A DNA stretch of 26,346 nt. Source: a virus. The stretch lies in the IMG/VR virus record IMGVR_UViG_3300009029_000002, positions 1 to 26,346 of that record; one strand, written 5' to 3'. Below are positions 1-6,550 of this stretch, piece after piece (the first letter of the stretch is position 1; each line of letters begins with the position of its first letter). Below the pieces are notes generated by a model. It ran no database searches, was not told the origin of the DNA, and saw only the letters and a list, made by a program, of their open reading frames with translations. The translations under genes and the position numbers were made by a program.

Positions 1-1963
1 GAGTGGCACCAATGAAGTCGGAGCCGGGGAATGTTGTGGTGACCACAGAGACTGCCGTGGTGAGCGTGCCGAGGTTGGTCATCGTCCCGGTGACAGATGC
101 CGTCCCAAGCGGGGTGCTCGCTGCGAGTGTTCCGCTATTGACTGCGGCGCCCGTGAGCGCGGCGGTGGGTACGGGCACCGAGGTAGTCATGGTGCCCGCG
201 TTGATGGAACTCCCCGTGAGCGTGGCGGTCACGACGGGGGTAGCAGCAGTGAGGTTATCCCCGTCCGTCTGCGCGCCTGCGATGCTCGCGGTGGCGAGCG
301 GAGCCTGAGCCGCCAGCGTGCCAAAGACGGTTGCTTGGTCGGTGAGCGTTCCGGCGACCATGGGGGTAGTGGCAGTCAGCGTGCCGGGATTGGTGGACTG
401 GCCACTCATCTCGGCAACAACCACCGGCATGGTGGCCGTTAGGGTTCCCGGATCGGTTGCCTGCCCACTCATGCTGGCTGTCGCCAGTGGTGCAGTTGCG
501 GTGAGCGTCCCTGGGTTGGTTGATAGTCCCGAGATCGTCGCGGTCGTCAGTGGCACCGAAGCGGCCAGCGCGTCCGTATCAACCTCTGTGCCGGCGAGCG
601 TTCCGGTGACCAGGGGGCCGGTGGCGGCCAGAGTTCCGGGGTTGGTGGACGTCCCAGCGAGCGCCGCAGCGAGGATCGGGCCTGCCGACGCGAGCGTGCC
701 AGTGTCAACCTGAACTCCGGCGATGCTCGCCGTGACGAGCGGCGTCGAGGTGGTCAGTGTGTCGAGGTCGGTCTGGGCGCCTGTTGTAGCGGTGGTGACC
801 AGAGGGATGGTGACAGTCAGGGTGCCCGCGTTGGTCGACGCTCCGGTGAGCGTGCCGGTGGCCAGCGGGGCGGACGCGGACATTGTGGCGGGGTTGGTCG
901 ACGTCCCGGTCAGGGTCGCCGCCATTAGCAGGGCGGTACCGGTCAGGGTGCCCGTGTCGACCTGTGTGCCGGTCAGTGCTGCGGTGGGCGTGATCGTGGC
1001 GGTGGTCAGCGTGCCCGGATCGATCGACGTTCCTGTGAGCGCGGCCGTCGCGCGTGGAACGGCATCGGTCAGCGTGCCCGGATCGGTCTGAATGCCGGTC
1101 AGGGTGGCTGTGGTCAGTGGGATCGGCGCCGTGAGCGTGCCCGCGATCGGGGGCGTGTCGGCGAGGACCGCAGTGACAAGGGGCGCTGATGCCGTCAGGG
1201 TTCCGGGGTTGGTTGATGTGCCAGCGATGGCGGCCGTGGTCCGTGGGACTGCGGCACTGAGCGTGCCTGCGACGGAGGTGGTAGCAGGGACCAGGGCCAC
1301 AATGCAGGCGCCAGAACTACTGCTTTGCGTGGGGTTGTAGGTCTGAACACCCGCGGCGGTGACAACCTTGTAAGCCAAGGTGCCGGAGACGTTGGTGGTG
1401 GCGCTACCACCAGTGGTGTTGACACTTGTTCCGGCCGACCATGTGCCGTTCGTAGTGTCGGTGTCGGCAGTAGGGCTAGTTGCGCTTTGGAATGATGCGC
1501 CACCAAGGACTAGGTCACCCGCGACGAGCGCCGTGCCTGAGGTAGATGCAGTAGGAGTTCCGCCTGTGCTGGTTCCCGTGCCCGCTGTGCCACGAATAGT
1601 GGTGGTGACGCCGGAAAACCCCAGCATCAACACCGTCTTCGCGGCCATTGCGGCACTGAAGTTTATGGTGATTACCGGGGCCGTCCATGCCTGCGTTGTG
1701 GTGATCGCCCACATCTCACCAACAACACCACTGGCAGCGGTTGCCGTTGATGAGTCGTGCGAGGCGATCATCACCCATGACGCGGTTTCACCGGCAGGCA
1801 CGGAGATGCTGGAAACTACTGGCGTGGACGTTCCGGTGTTGTCGAAACTCACCCAGCAAACGATGGTGTCACCGCTGCTGGAGTTCGATGGCCAGTAGGT
1901 CCCGGCAGCACCAGTGGATTTTGAGGCAGAAGCACACAAGGCTCCGGTATATGCAACAGCCAT
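1..1963 (-). CDS. Repeat-rich surface/tail protein, 3' end outside the window
   Basis: An open frame of 654 codons runs from an ATG at 1963 off the left edge with no stop. A GAGAGG ribosome site sits 8 bases before the ATG. Residues 1-232 form a Ser/Thr/Gly-rich, probably all-beta domain with few charges. Residues 233-652 are 20 head-to-tail copies of a 21-residue repeat (see the repeat entry). The composition (Thr, Ala, Leu, Pro, Gly, almost no Lys or Arg) suggests an extended beta-rich stalk on the virion, perhaps a receptor-binding fibre. It is the last visible gene of the late operon, after the cysteine peptidase-like gene and the 131-aa structural protein. I do not recognise a named family. 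The same repeat occurs in the hub protein at 9694-9819, which supports a structural or adhesion role. That role is inferred, not shown. Confidence 0.8.
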   Translation of the reverse strand, partial: MAVAYTGALCASASKSTGAAGTYWPSNSSSGDTIVCWVSFDNTGTSTPVVSSISVPAGETASWVMIASHDSSTATAASGVVGEMWAITTTQAWTAPVITINFSAAMAAKTVLMLGFSGVTTTIRGTAGTGTSTGGTPTASTSGTALVAGDLVLGGASFQSATSPTADTDTTNGTWSAGTSVNTTGGSATTNVSGTLAYKVVTAAGVQTYNPTQSSSSGACIVALVPATTSVAGTLSAAVPRTTAAIAGTSTNPGTLTASAPLVTAVLADTPPIAGTLTAPIPLTTATLTGIQTDPGTLTDAVPRATAALTGTSIDPGTLTTATITPTAALTGTQVDTGTLTGTALLMAATLTGTSTNPATMSASAPLATGTLTGASTNAGTLTVTIPLVTTATTGAQTDLDTLTTSTPLVTASIAGVQVDTGTLASAGPILAAALAGTSTNPGTLAATGPLVTGTLAGTEVDTDALAASVPLTTATISGLSTNPGTLTATAPLATASMSGQATDPGTLTATMPVVVAEMSGQSTNPGTLTATTPMVAGTLTDQATVFGTLAAQAPLATASIAGAQTDGDNLTAATPVVTATLTGSSINAGTMTTSVPVPTAALTGAAVNSGTLAASTPLGTASVTGTMTNLGTLTTAVSVVTTTFPGSDFIGAT
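8..1267 (-). repeat. 20 tandem copies of a 63-bp (21-residue) coding repeat
   Basis: Reading the minus strand from 1267, the frame divides into 20 units of exactly 21 codons. The consensus has G-T-L-T-A at unit positions 1-5, P-L at 8-9, T-A at 11-12, L-T-G at 14-16 and T-(N/D)-P at 19-21. Copies differ substantially in DNA, so the array is old or under diversifying pressure. There is no insertion or deletion between copies. The last copy (8-70) is degenerate after its first half, so the array may end close to the window edge. Confidence 0.92.
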
Positions 1964-2000
1964 TGTTGCCGCCTCTCGTCAGTACCTCAGATCGAGCGGG

Positions 2001-2396
2001 TCAGGCGACAGGGACAGTGATCGTCGGCACGCCAAGATCGACGTTCACCCCGGTGGTGATCGTGGTGCTCCCCAACTGCATGTCCCCACCACCACCGGTC
2101 GCGGTCACCGCACCGTCAGTGACCGCCGTGCTACCGGACGTCTTGACGCGGAAGTGCCCAGCGGTCCCGCTCGCGGCCGGGGACACCGATGCGGGGTCAG
2201 CGGCAGTCAGCACACCACCTGTCGAGGTGAACGACCCGGAGATCGCCACGGTCGCCAACAGCGTGCCGGATGCGGCGGTCTCGGGGGTTGACGGCTTTGT
2301 GCCGGACCGGATCTCGATAGTCGCACCGCTGCCGATGTTGGTCGCGAGCGCAACGCCCATCGCCTGAGCGCTGGCAACTGCAATGGTAAGGGCCAT
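2001..2396 (-). CDS. Conserved phage structural protein, 131 aa
   Basis: The ATG is at 2396, preceded by AGAGAG, and the stop is TGA at 2001. The protein begins MALTIAVASAQAM and carries an I-E-I-R-S-G-T-K-P segment around residues 27-35, then Gly/Thr/Ser-rich beta strands and an H-F-R-V-K-T-S-G motif near residue 80. This resembles a small protein seen in many phage structural regions, with an N-terminal helix, then a 'yxGtkP' motif, then beta-sandwich strands. Its exact role is not established; a virion decoration or tail accessory role is inferred. It lies 37 bases upstream of the repeat protein and 55 bases downstream of the cysteine peptidase-like gene. There is no signal peptide or membrane segment. 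Confidence 0.8.
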   Translation of the reverse strand: MALTIAVASAQAMGVALATNIGSGATIEIRSGTKPSTPETAASGTLLATVAISGSFTSTGGVLTAADPASVSPAASGTAGHFRVKTSGSTAVTDGAVTATGGGGDMQLGSTTITTGVNVDLGVPTITVPVA

Positions 2397-2451
2397 GATG
2401 ACTCTCTCTTTCGGTTGGGGTTATGCGGGTGGTGCGGAGTGGTGTTGTGGT

Positions 2452-3219
2452 TTAGCCGTGAATGGATGCGAGGTCGGCGGTGAGGGCTGCGATGTTGAAG
2501 CCCTCCACGGTTTTACCCGCCGTGTTGAACTCTTCGACGGCGATGATCGCGTATGCCTCATCGACGTAGTGGGCCCAGAAGTCCCAGCTCATATGCAGGG
2601 GTCGGCCCCAGGTGATGACGGTGACCCCGCTGGTGTCGTAGTCGACCACGTTGACTGCGTGCCCGCCCCAGGATCCGGGGTAGGCAGCCGAGCCCTGCTT
2701 CGGGTGGAACTCCCACGAGGATTGGCCTTGAGCGGTCGCGGGCAGCGCGACCCCGATGTACAACCCGTCGAACAACCACGCTGCGGTTTCCACGTGGGCC
2801 CGGTTGGTGATGTTGACTGCTGCGAACGCTTTCGCGTGGTGGCCGGCCACACCGTGCCGAGACCAGTAGCGGAGCACATCGAGCTCGACGGCGCCCGTGT
2901 CGGTAGAGGGGTCGGCCGGGTTGTACCCGGTGACGGCCCTGTACGCGGCGAGAACATTGGCGTCGGACAGGGTGTAGATCTTGTCTTTGCTCAGGCTCAG
3001 CCAGAACCCGATCATGTGGGCGAGTGCAGCGATAGTGCAGTCCCCCAACTGGTCGTTGAGGAACATCGGCCAACTGGTGACCGCTTCGCTCCGGTGGGTG
3101 CTGGCCGGCGGTGTTGGCAGGGCCGCCAGGTCCAGGTAGTTGGACAGTTTCAGGGTGCGCGGGTCGTAGACCGCGGCTTTCTTCCCCAACCGGGGTAGGG
3201 CGAACTCGGCCAGTGTCAT
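2452..3219 (-). CDS. Papain-like cysteine peptidase-like protein, 255 aa
   Basis: I chose the ATG at 3219 because it overlaps the stop of the holin candidate as ATGA. A longer in-frame start at 3597 would run through that gene. Candidate catalytic residues are Cys61 in N-D-Q-L-G-D-C-T-I-A-A, where a Q/D-rich stretch before the Cys and small residues after it are typical of papain-like folds, and His187 in W-G-G-H-A-V-N-V-V. A W-G motif at 204-205 and the S-W-D-F-W stretch may supply the third residue and close the fold. There is no signal peptide or membrane segment. The position next to a holin candidate and downstream of a GH25 endolysin fits a second wall-cleaving enzyme (amidase or peptidase). 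An intracellular or capsid-associated peptidase is also possible. The substrate is not visible. Confidence 0.72.
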   Translation of the reverse strand: MTLAEFALPRLGKKAAVYDPRTLKLSNYLDLAALPTPPASTHRSEAVTSWPMFLNDQLGDCTIAALAHMIGFWLSLSKDKIYTLSDANVLAAYRAVTGYNPADPSTDTGAVELDVLRYWSRHGVAGHHAKAFAAVNITNRAHVETAAWLFDGLYIGVALPATAQGQSSWEFHPKQGSAAYPGSWGGHAVNVVDYDTSGVTVITWGRPLHMSWDFWAHYVDEAYAIIAVEEFNTAGKTVEGFNIAALTADLASIHG

Positions 3220-3527
3220 ACCGAACCCTCGATTTGGGCGTAGTGGACGCTTGACAGGTACGCGAGTTTGGCGGCGGTCACCGTGTGGATCCCGTGCAGC
3301 TGGAACGCGGTCGCGATGGACGCTGCGAGCATCGCGAACGACGGAATGATCGCGTCTGCGATGTCGGAGCTGAACGGGTGCCCAACAAGGGTGCCGACAC
3401 CGATAGCCAGAGACACGGCCGTGGTCGCAGCCCACGTCCACCACGACGCAGAGGTGAGGACGGGTGGTTCGATCAGTGGTGGTGTCACAGGCACGGGTGC
3501 GACGGGTGATGGTGTGGGTTGGGTCAT
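3216..3527 (-). CDS. Small membrane protein, holin candidate, 103 aa
   Basis: The ATG is at 3527 and overlaps the upstream stop as ATGA. The protein has a Pro-rich N-terminal tail (residues 4-22), a hydrophobic segment at about 29-49 starting with W-W-T-W, a second hydrophobic segment at about 59-77, and a short C-terminal tail. Size, two membrane segments and position between other lysis-type genes fit a holin, which would permeabilise the membrane to release or activate the endolysin. Other small membrane proteins in the cassette (4317-4502, 4499-4612, 5131-5469) could be the holin instead. No family signature decides between them. Confidence 0.65.
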   Translation of the reverse strand: MTQPTPSPVAPVPVTPPLIEPPVLTSASWWTWAATTAVSLAIGVGTLVGHPFSSDIADAIIPSFAMLAASIATAFQLHGIHTVTAAKLAYLSSVHYAQIEGSV

Positions 3528-4303
3528 TTCGTCTCCTGGTGGTGGTATGCCGCGTGTGCGACGTGGTGGTAGGCGGGGAGGATTTCCCCAACCTCAAGGA
3601 CTATGAGCGGAGCACCAGTTTCGGTGAGGTGCTGGACATGGACCGAGGTGTCGACCCATGCGACACGGACCCTGCCGTCGCCGGACCCCCGCGGTGACAT
3701 GGGGACGACCGCGACACCCGGGGTGGGGAACAGGGTGAAGTCGTCCCGGCAAAACAGTCGAATGTCCACGATTGGTTTCGGTGCGTGGTGGTATCCGGGC
3801 AGTGACTTGGGTGGCATACCGGTGTGCATCGACTGCGGGAGCGGCACGGAAGCGTTCCAGAAGCTGTCGGTCCAGGTTGCGACCCCTGCCGCGTCCGTGA
3901 TGGGGGTGTCCAGGATCGCGAGGTCTGCCGCGGTCATGCCCAGACCACCCGCGTACCAGGTGCGGGTTCCGGTGAACGCACAGATCAGCGCCCGAGCAGC
4001 CTGTCGAAGTGGGTCAACCTTGGCTGGGTTGGCGGCGAACTGTGCGGACCATTCGATCCCGGCCGGGAGCAGGTACATGAGTGGGACTGGGTTGACACCA
4101 GATGGGAGCACCCAGCACGAACCTCCGTGATGGTCTTGGTAGGGAGGAGGTCCGGCGATCCACGGCTGCGCGAGCTTCACTGCGGCCACCATGTGTTTGC
4201 GGGACCGGGCGTAGAGCGGACTGTTGGTGCGTTCGGGATGGTCACCAATGTTCACCGTCCACGAGTCATCCTCATGCTCGGTGTGCGTGCTGGTGGTTGT
4301 CAC
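3524..4303 (-). CDS. Unknown phage protein, 259 aa
   Basis: It starts at a GTG (4303) with GGAAGG 7 bases upstream, and its stop overlaps the holin candidate. The sequence is rich in His, Pro and Trp. It contains a G-P-P-P-Y-Q-D-H-H-G-G-S segment near residue 55, a central Ala-rich stretch with W-Y-A-G-G-L-G-M, and a C-terminal half of probable beta strands ending in H-H-V-A-H-A-A-Y-H-H. There is no signal peptide, membrane segment or recognisable catalytic motif. It sits in the lysis/accessory cassette, translationally coupled to the gene downstream. I do not recognise the family. The repeated paired histidines could bind metal, but this is only a pattern. Confidence 0.75.
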   Translation of the reverse strand: MTTTSTHTEHEDDSWTVNIGDHPERTNSPLYARSRKHMVAAVKLAQPWIAGPPPYQDHHGGSCWVLPSGVNPVPLMYLLPAGIEWSAQFAANPAKVDPLRQAARALICAFTGTRTWYAGGLGMTAADLAILDTPITDAAGVATWTDSFWNASVPLPQSMHTGMPPKSLPGYHHAPKPIVDIRLFCRDDFTLFPTPGVAVVPMSPRGSGDGRVRVAWVDTSVHVQHLTETGAPLIVLEVGEILPAYHHVAHAAYHHQETK

Positions 4304-4316
4304 GGTGCGCCTTCCA

Positions 4317-4502
4317 TTAGTCGAGTGCCCAAGCCATGTATGCGACGACGGTCAGGGCGATGGCGGCGAAGAACATGACGGTGCCGGTCATACCCCAGCG
4401 CCAGTTATCCCCAACCACCCAGCAGGCCGTGATCCACAGGGTGGGCACGGAGACACAGGCGGCCCCGGCCAGGACGGACAGGACCCACTTGGCGAAGGTC
4501 AC
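4317..4502 (-). CDS. Small two-pass membrane protein, 61 aa
   Basis: The start is GTG at 4502 with AAGGAG 9 bases upstream. The stop of the preceding 37-aa gene overlaps as GTGA. Two hydrophobic segments, about residues 6-29 and 39-58, are separated by a short polar turn (G-D-N-W-R-W). It is probably an inner-membrane protein. Being next to another tiny membrane protein and downstream of the endolysin suggests a holin or antiholin-type role. That is inferred from context only. Confidence 0.7.
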   Translation of the reverse strand: MTFAKWVLSVLAGAACVSVPTLWITACWVVGDNWRWGMTGTVMFFAAIALTVVAYMAWALD

Positions 4503-4612
4503 GACTGGGACTCCTTAGAGGGCTGGGTGGTTGGCGTCAGGGCGATGGACAGCAGGATTAGGACAATCCCGAGAACGAACACGAACAGTGAGCGAGCGAC
4601 GATCGGATCCAT
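4499..4612 (-). CDS. Tiny single-pass membrane protein, 37 aa
   Basis: The ATG at 4612 shares one base with the upstream stop (TGATG) and the stop TGA at 4499 overlaps the next GTG start. The product begins MDPIVARSLF, has one long hydrophobic helix (about residues 8-25, rich in Val, Leu, Ile and Phe), then a polar tail ending K-E-S-Q-S. Perfect stop/start coupling on both sides argues that it is translated, despite its size. The function is unknown. It could be a lysis accessory (antiholin or spanin-like helper) or a membrane anchor. Confidence 0.65.
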   Translation of the reverse strand: MDPIVARSLFVFVLGIVLILLSIALTPTTQPSKESQS

Positions 4613-4833
4613 CACGGCCACCTGACCCGATCGACCCTGAAGCCGCTGGCGTGTTCACCTTCGTGGCCGGCGGCGCGTCGGCAGTAGTGGTCGACGGTGA
4701 ACACGTCCTTGCAGGAGTCACCCTTGGGCGTGAAGGCGAACTCCTGGTCTAGCTGCCAGTCCACGCTCGGGCGTATCGAGTCACTGATGCGAACCTTGAG
4801 CCGCCTCGGAAGAGGCGCTGTGATGTCAACCAT
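4612..4833 (-). CDS. Unknown small protein with Cys/His pairs, 73 aa
   Basis: The ATG is at 4833 and overlaps the stop of the LuxR-type gene by 8 bases. The protein carries a Cys at about residue 41, then D-H-Y-C-R-R and H-E-G-E-H-A-S-G-F. The spaced Cys and His residues (C-x9-C-x5-H-x3-H by eye) could form a small zinc knuckle, a common trait of short actinophage proteins with an H-x-G-x-H ending. There is no membrane segment. Lying just after a DNA-binding protein gene, it could be regulatory. The function is not recognisable. Confidence 0.68.
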   Translation of the reverse strand: MVDITAPLPRRLKVRISDSIRPSVDWQLDQEFAFTPKGDSCKDVFTVDHYCRRAAGHEGEHASGFRVDRVRWP

Positions 4834-5134
4834 GTGGGTGGTCCTCCGTGTCTGGGGTGAAGCCGGCGCGGATCGCGGCCATCAGGGTGTCCATGCGGTT
4901 ATGCGTCTTGAACTTCGTGGCGAGATTCCGTAGGTGGGTTTTCACGGTTCCCATCCCCATTCGCAACCTCATGGCGATCTCTTTATCCGAGTTGCCCTCG
5001 ATCAACCGAGCGAGTACCTCACGCTCGCGGACTGTCAGGTCGGGCGGCTGGCGCTGCGCTGCCAGGGCGCGTTCGAGGCGCCGGACCTCGGCCTCTAGGG
5101 ACTGGATCCTCGCGATGGCTTTGATGATGTTCAT
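4826..5134 (-). CDS. LuxR/GerE-type helix-turn-helix protein, 102 aa
   Basis: The ATG at 5134 overlaps the upstream stop as ATGA. Residues 1-28 form a charged amphipathic helix (I-Q-S-L-E-A-E-V-R-R-L-E-R), a likely dimerising coiled coil. Residues 33-92 match the LuxR C-terminal DNA-binding domain: L-T-V-R-E-R-E-V-L at 33-41, then S-D-K-E-I-A at 49-54 and G-T-V-K-T-H-L-R-N-L around 62-71. There is no receiver or autoinducer domain, so it is a stand-alone HTH like other short GerE-type proteins. Placement inside the lysis cassette suggests it controls late or lysis genes or a host promoter. The DNA target is not visible. The family call is strong; the role is inferred. Confidence 0.85.
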   Translation of the reverse strand: MNIIKAIARIQSLEAEVRRLERALAAQRQPPDLTVREREVLARLIEGNSDKEIAMRLRMGMGTVKTHLRNLATKFKTHNRMDTLMAAIRAGFTPDTEDHPHG

Positions 5135-5469
5135 GAGGTCTTCCACTGAATCCAAACGCCGATGGCGGCAAGGATGAGAACACCGACGGCGATCAGGTGC
5201 GAAGGTGGTGTCCACCGTTCGGTGTCTTTGCTCCGGCGTTCATCGACCGCCTCTTTGAGAGCCTTGGCCAGGGCGACTGCCTTGTCGTCCCGGGCCAAGG
5301 CATCCTTCCCAAGCGAGGCCACCGTCAGTGTCAGCTGCGCCTCGATGTCGACCACCTTGGCGAGAGTGCTGGTCAGTTCCCGGAGCTGAGCGTCGTGGCC
5401 GTCCAGTCGTGTGTTGACCCGGCCGGACTCGTAACCACGAGTGAATGCTTGCTGGGTGGTCTCAGGCAT
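5131..5469 (-). CDS. XhlA/holin-like coiled coil with C-terminal membrane anchor, 112 aa
   Basis: The chosen start is the ATG at 5469 with GAAGGG 6 bases upstream. A second in-frame ATG at 5493 has GGAAGAG very close to it, so two starts are possible. Residues 1-85 are helical and charged with heptad-like spacing (L-R-E-L-T-S-T-L-A-K-V-V). Residues about 91-108 are a single hydrophobic helix followed by a short W-K-T-S tail. This plan, a cytoplasmic coiled coil plus one C-terminal membrane helix, is that of XhlA-like haemolysin/holin partners found beside phage endolysins. It follows the GH25 gene and overlaps the LuxR-type gene. It is probably part of the lysis apparatus; membrane tethering of another protein is an alternative. 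Confidence 0.72.
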   Translation of the reverse strand: MPETTQQAFTRGYESGRVNTRLDGHDAQLRELTSTLAKVVDIEAQLTLTVASLGKDALARDDKAVALAKALKEAVDERRSKDTERWTPPSHLIAVGVLILAAIGVWIQWKTS

Positions 5470-5540
5470 GTCAGTCCCTTCGTGGACTCTCATATCTCTT
5501 CCGGTGGTCAGAACGTTTTGGGTGGGTGTGGTGGCACAGG

Positions 5541-6323
5541 TCAGGCGAAGAGGACGCGCCAGGTTAGTGCCCCGACAATGCCGTCGATGGTCAGGTGGTG
5601 CTTGCGTTGGAAGTCTTCGACGGCCAGCGTCGTCAGGTGGCCGAAGTTGCTATCCACGACGAGTTTGTATCCGAAGGCGTTGAGCCGGGTTTGGATCTCA
5701 GCGGCAATGAACGGCAAGCAGTTGCCCTGCGATACGGGCGGAATGCCGATGTAGGGGACTACTGGTGGGACAGGTTGCGGGTGTGTGCCGGTCAGCGCCT
5801 GCAGCTGCGCGAGGGTGCCGTTGAACACCGACCCGTCACACAGGCCACTGATCCCGGCGAAGGACTGCGCATTGGTGAACTGCCACAGTTTGTGGGCGTC
5901 CGTGGGCTCGGACTGCCCGTAGGCGGCGAGCCATTCCACCCCAACCCCCGGCAGGTGGGCGCGAGCGAAGTACACCCCGCTGTAGGTCCACTCGACAGGG
6001 TCCTTCAACGCGGCCAGCCACGCGGCGCGGCGGGCGCGCTGGTCGCCCAACCCCTCTTCAAGGTCGAGGATAGCTACTTCTCCGGGCAGCAGAGGGCCTG
6101 TCGTTGCCTGGAACGCGTGGGCGGCTGCGACAGGGTCTGCGCCTGCGGTGAGGTACTGGTAAAAACCGCGCCACGGGCAGTGGGCTCGCGCGCCGGCGAT
6201 GTTCACCTTGGCAAAGTTGTCAGGACGCGAGGAGTTGTGGACACGAATGATGCCGGGGTCCACAACCGCCGGCCAGTTGATGACGTTCTGGAACTCGGAG
6301 GCATCAAACACTTTAATTGTCAT
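5541..6323 (-). CDS. Endolysin: GH25-type muramidase with C-terminal peptidoglycan-binding domain
   Basis: The 260-aa protein starts at an ATG at 6323 that overlaps the upstream stop as ATGA. The N-terminal domain (about 1-190) has GH25 features: F-D-A-S-E-F-Q with Asp7 near the N-terminus, G-F-Y-Q-Y at about 53-57, and the acidic strand I-L-D-L-E-E-G, where Asp87 and Glu89 correspond to the D-x-E catalytic pair. W-Q-F-T follows later, as in many GH25 lysozymes. A Pro-rich linker (H-P-Q-P-V-P-P-V-V) leads to a PG_binding_1-type domain at about 200-260, with I-Q-T-R-L-N-A-F-G-Y, F-G-H-L-T-T-L-A-V-E-D-F-Q and D-G-I-V-G-A-L-T-W. It would cleave the wall glycan at the end of infection. With no signal peptide, it needs the holin-like neighbours. 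Confidence 0.88.
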   Translation of the reverse strand: MTIKVFDASEFQNVINWPAVVDPGIIRVHNSSRPDNFAKVNIAGARAHCPWRGFYQYLTAGADPVAAAHAFQATTGPLLPGEVAILDLEEGLGDQRARRAAWLAALKDPVEWTYSGVYFARAHLPGVGVEWLAAYGQSEPTDAHKLWQFTNAQSFAGISGLCDGSVFNGTLAQLQALTGTHPQPVPPVVPYIGIPPVSQGNCLPFIAAEIQTRLNAFGYKLVVDSNFGHLTTLAVEDFQRKHHLTIDGIVGALTWRVLFA

Positions 6324-6550
6324 GGTGTGGCCTTTCCTGTGGGTTTTTTGGTGGTGGGTGTGAGTGCGTCGATTTGTGCGGTCAGCTCGGCGATCTTTGC
6401 TGCGGTTGCCGTTTGGGTGTCCTCAAGGATCGCGATGAGGTAGAGGCGGTTTTCGTTGAGGCGGATGATCTCCTGGCTCATAACCCGTAGTGATGTTGCC
6501 GTGCTGGGCTGCGGGTTTTGTTCCTGCACCGGATGGGTTTGCTCGCTCAT
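6320..6550 (-). CDS. Small coiled-coil protein, 76 aa
   Basis: The ATG at 6550 has AAGGAG 6 bases upstream, and the stop of the hub gene overlaps as ATGA. A longer reading from 6712 would lie inside the hub gene and is rejected. Residues 1-18 are Pro/Gln-rich and disordered. Residues about 20-64 form a helix with hydrophobic heptads (I-I-R-L-N-E-N-R-L-Y-L-I, then I-A-E-L-T-A-Q-I-D-A-L). The tail is Lys/Thr/Pro-rich. It lies between the tail hub and the endolysin. It may be a minor tail or chaperone-like oligomerisation protein. The function is not recognised. Confidence 0.75.
   Translation of the reverse strand: MSEQTHPVQEQNPQPSTATSLRVMSQEIIRLNENRLYLIAILEDTQTATAAKIAELTAQIDALTPTTKKPTGKATP

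Noticed and set aside
3-1340. Four plus-strand ORFs rich in V-S-V-P repeats
   Set aside because: They are antisense shadows of the 21-residue repeat array; the minus frame is open across 1963 bases with a ribosome site and continues the operon.
1-1963. Diversity-generating retroelement target
   Set aside because: No reverse transcriptase or template repeat is visible and the variation is not limited to a C-terminal variable region; the gene end is outside the window.
2452-3597. 381-aa version of the cysteine peptidase-like gene starting at 3597
   Set aside because: The extension overlaps the holin candidate entirely and has low-complexity Arg/Thr composition; the ATG at 3219 shows ATGA coupling.
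4826-5215. 129-aa version of the LuxR-type gene
   Set aside because: The first 27 residues fall inside the upstream membrane protein gene; the ATG at 5134 is coupled by ATGA.
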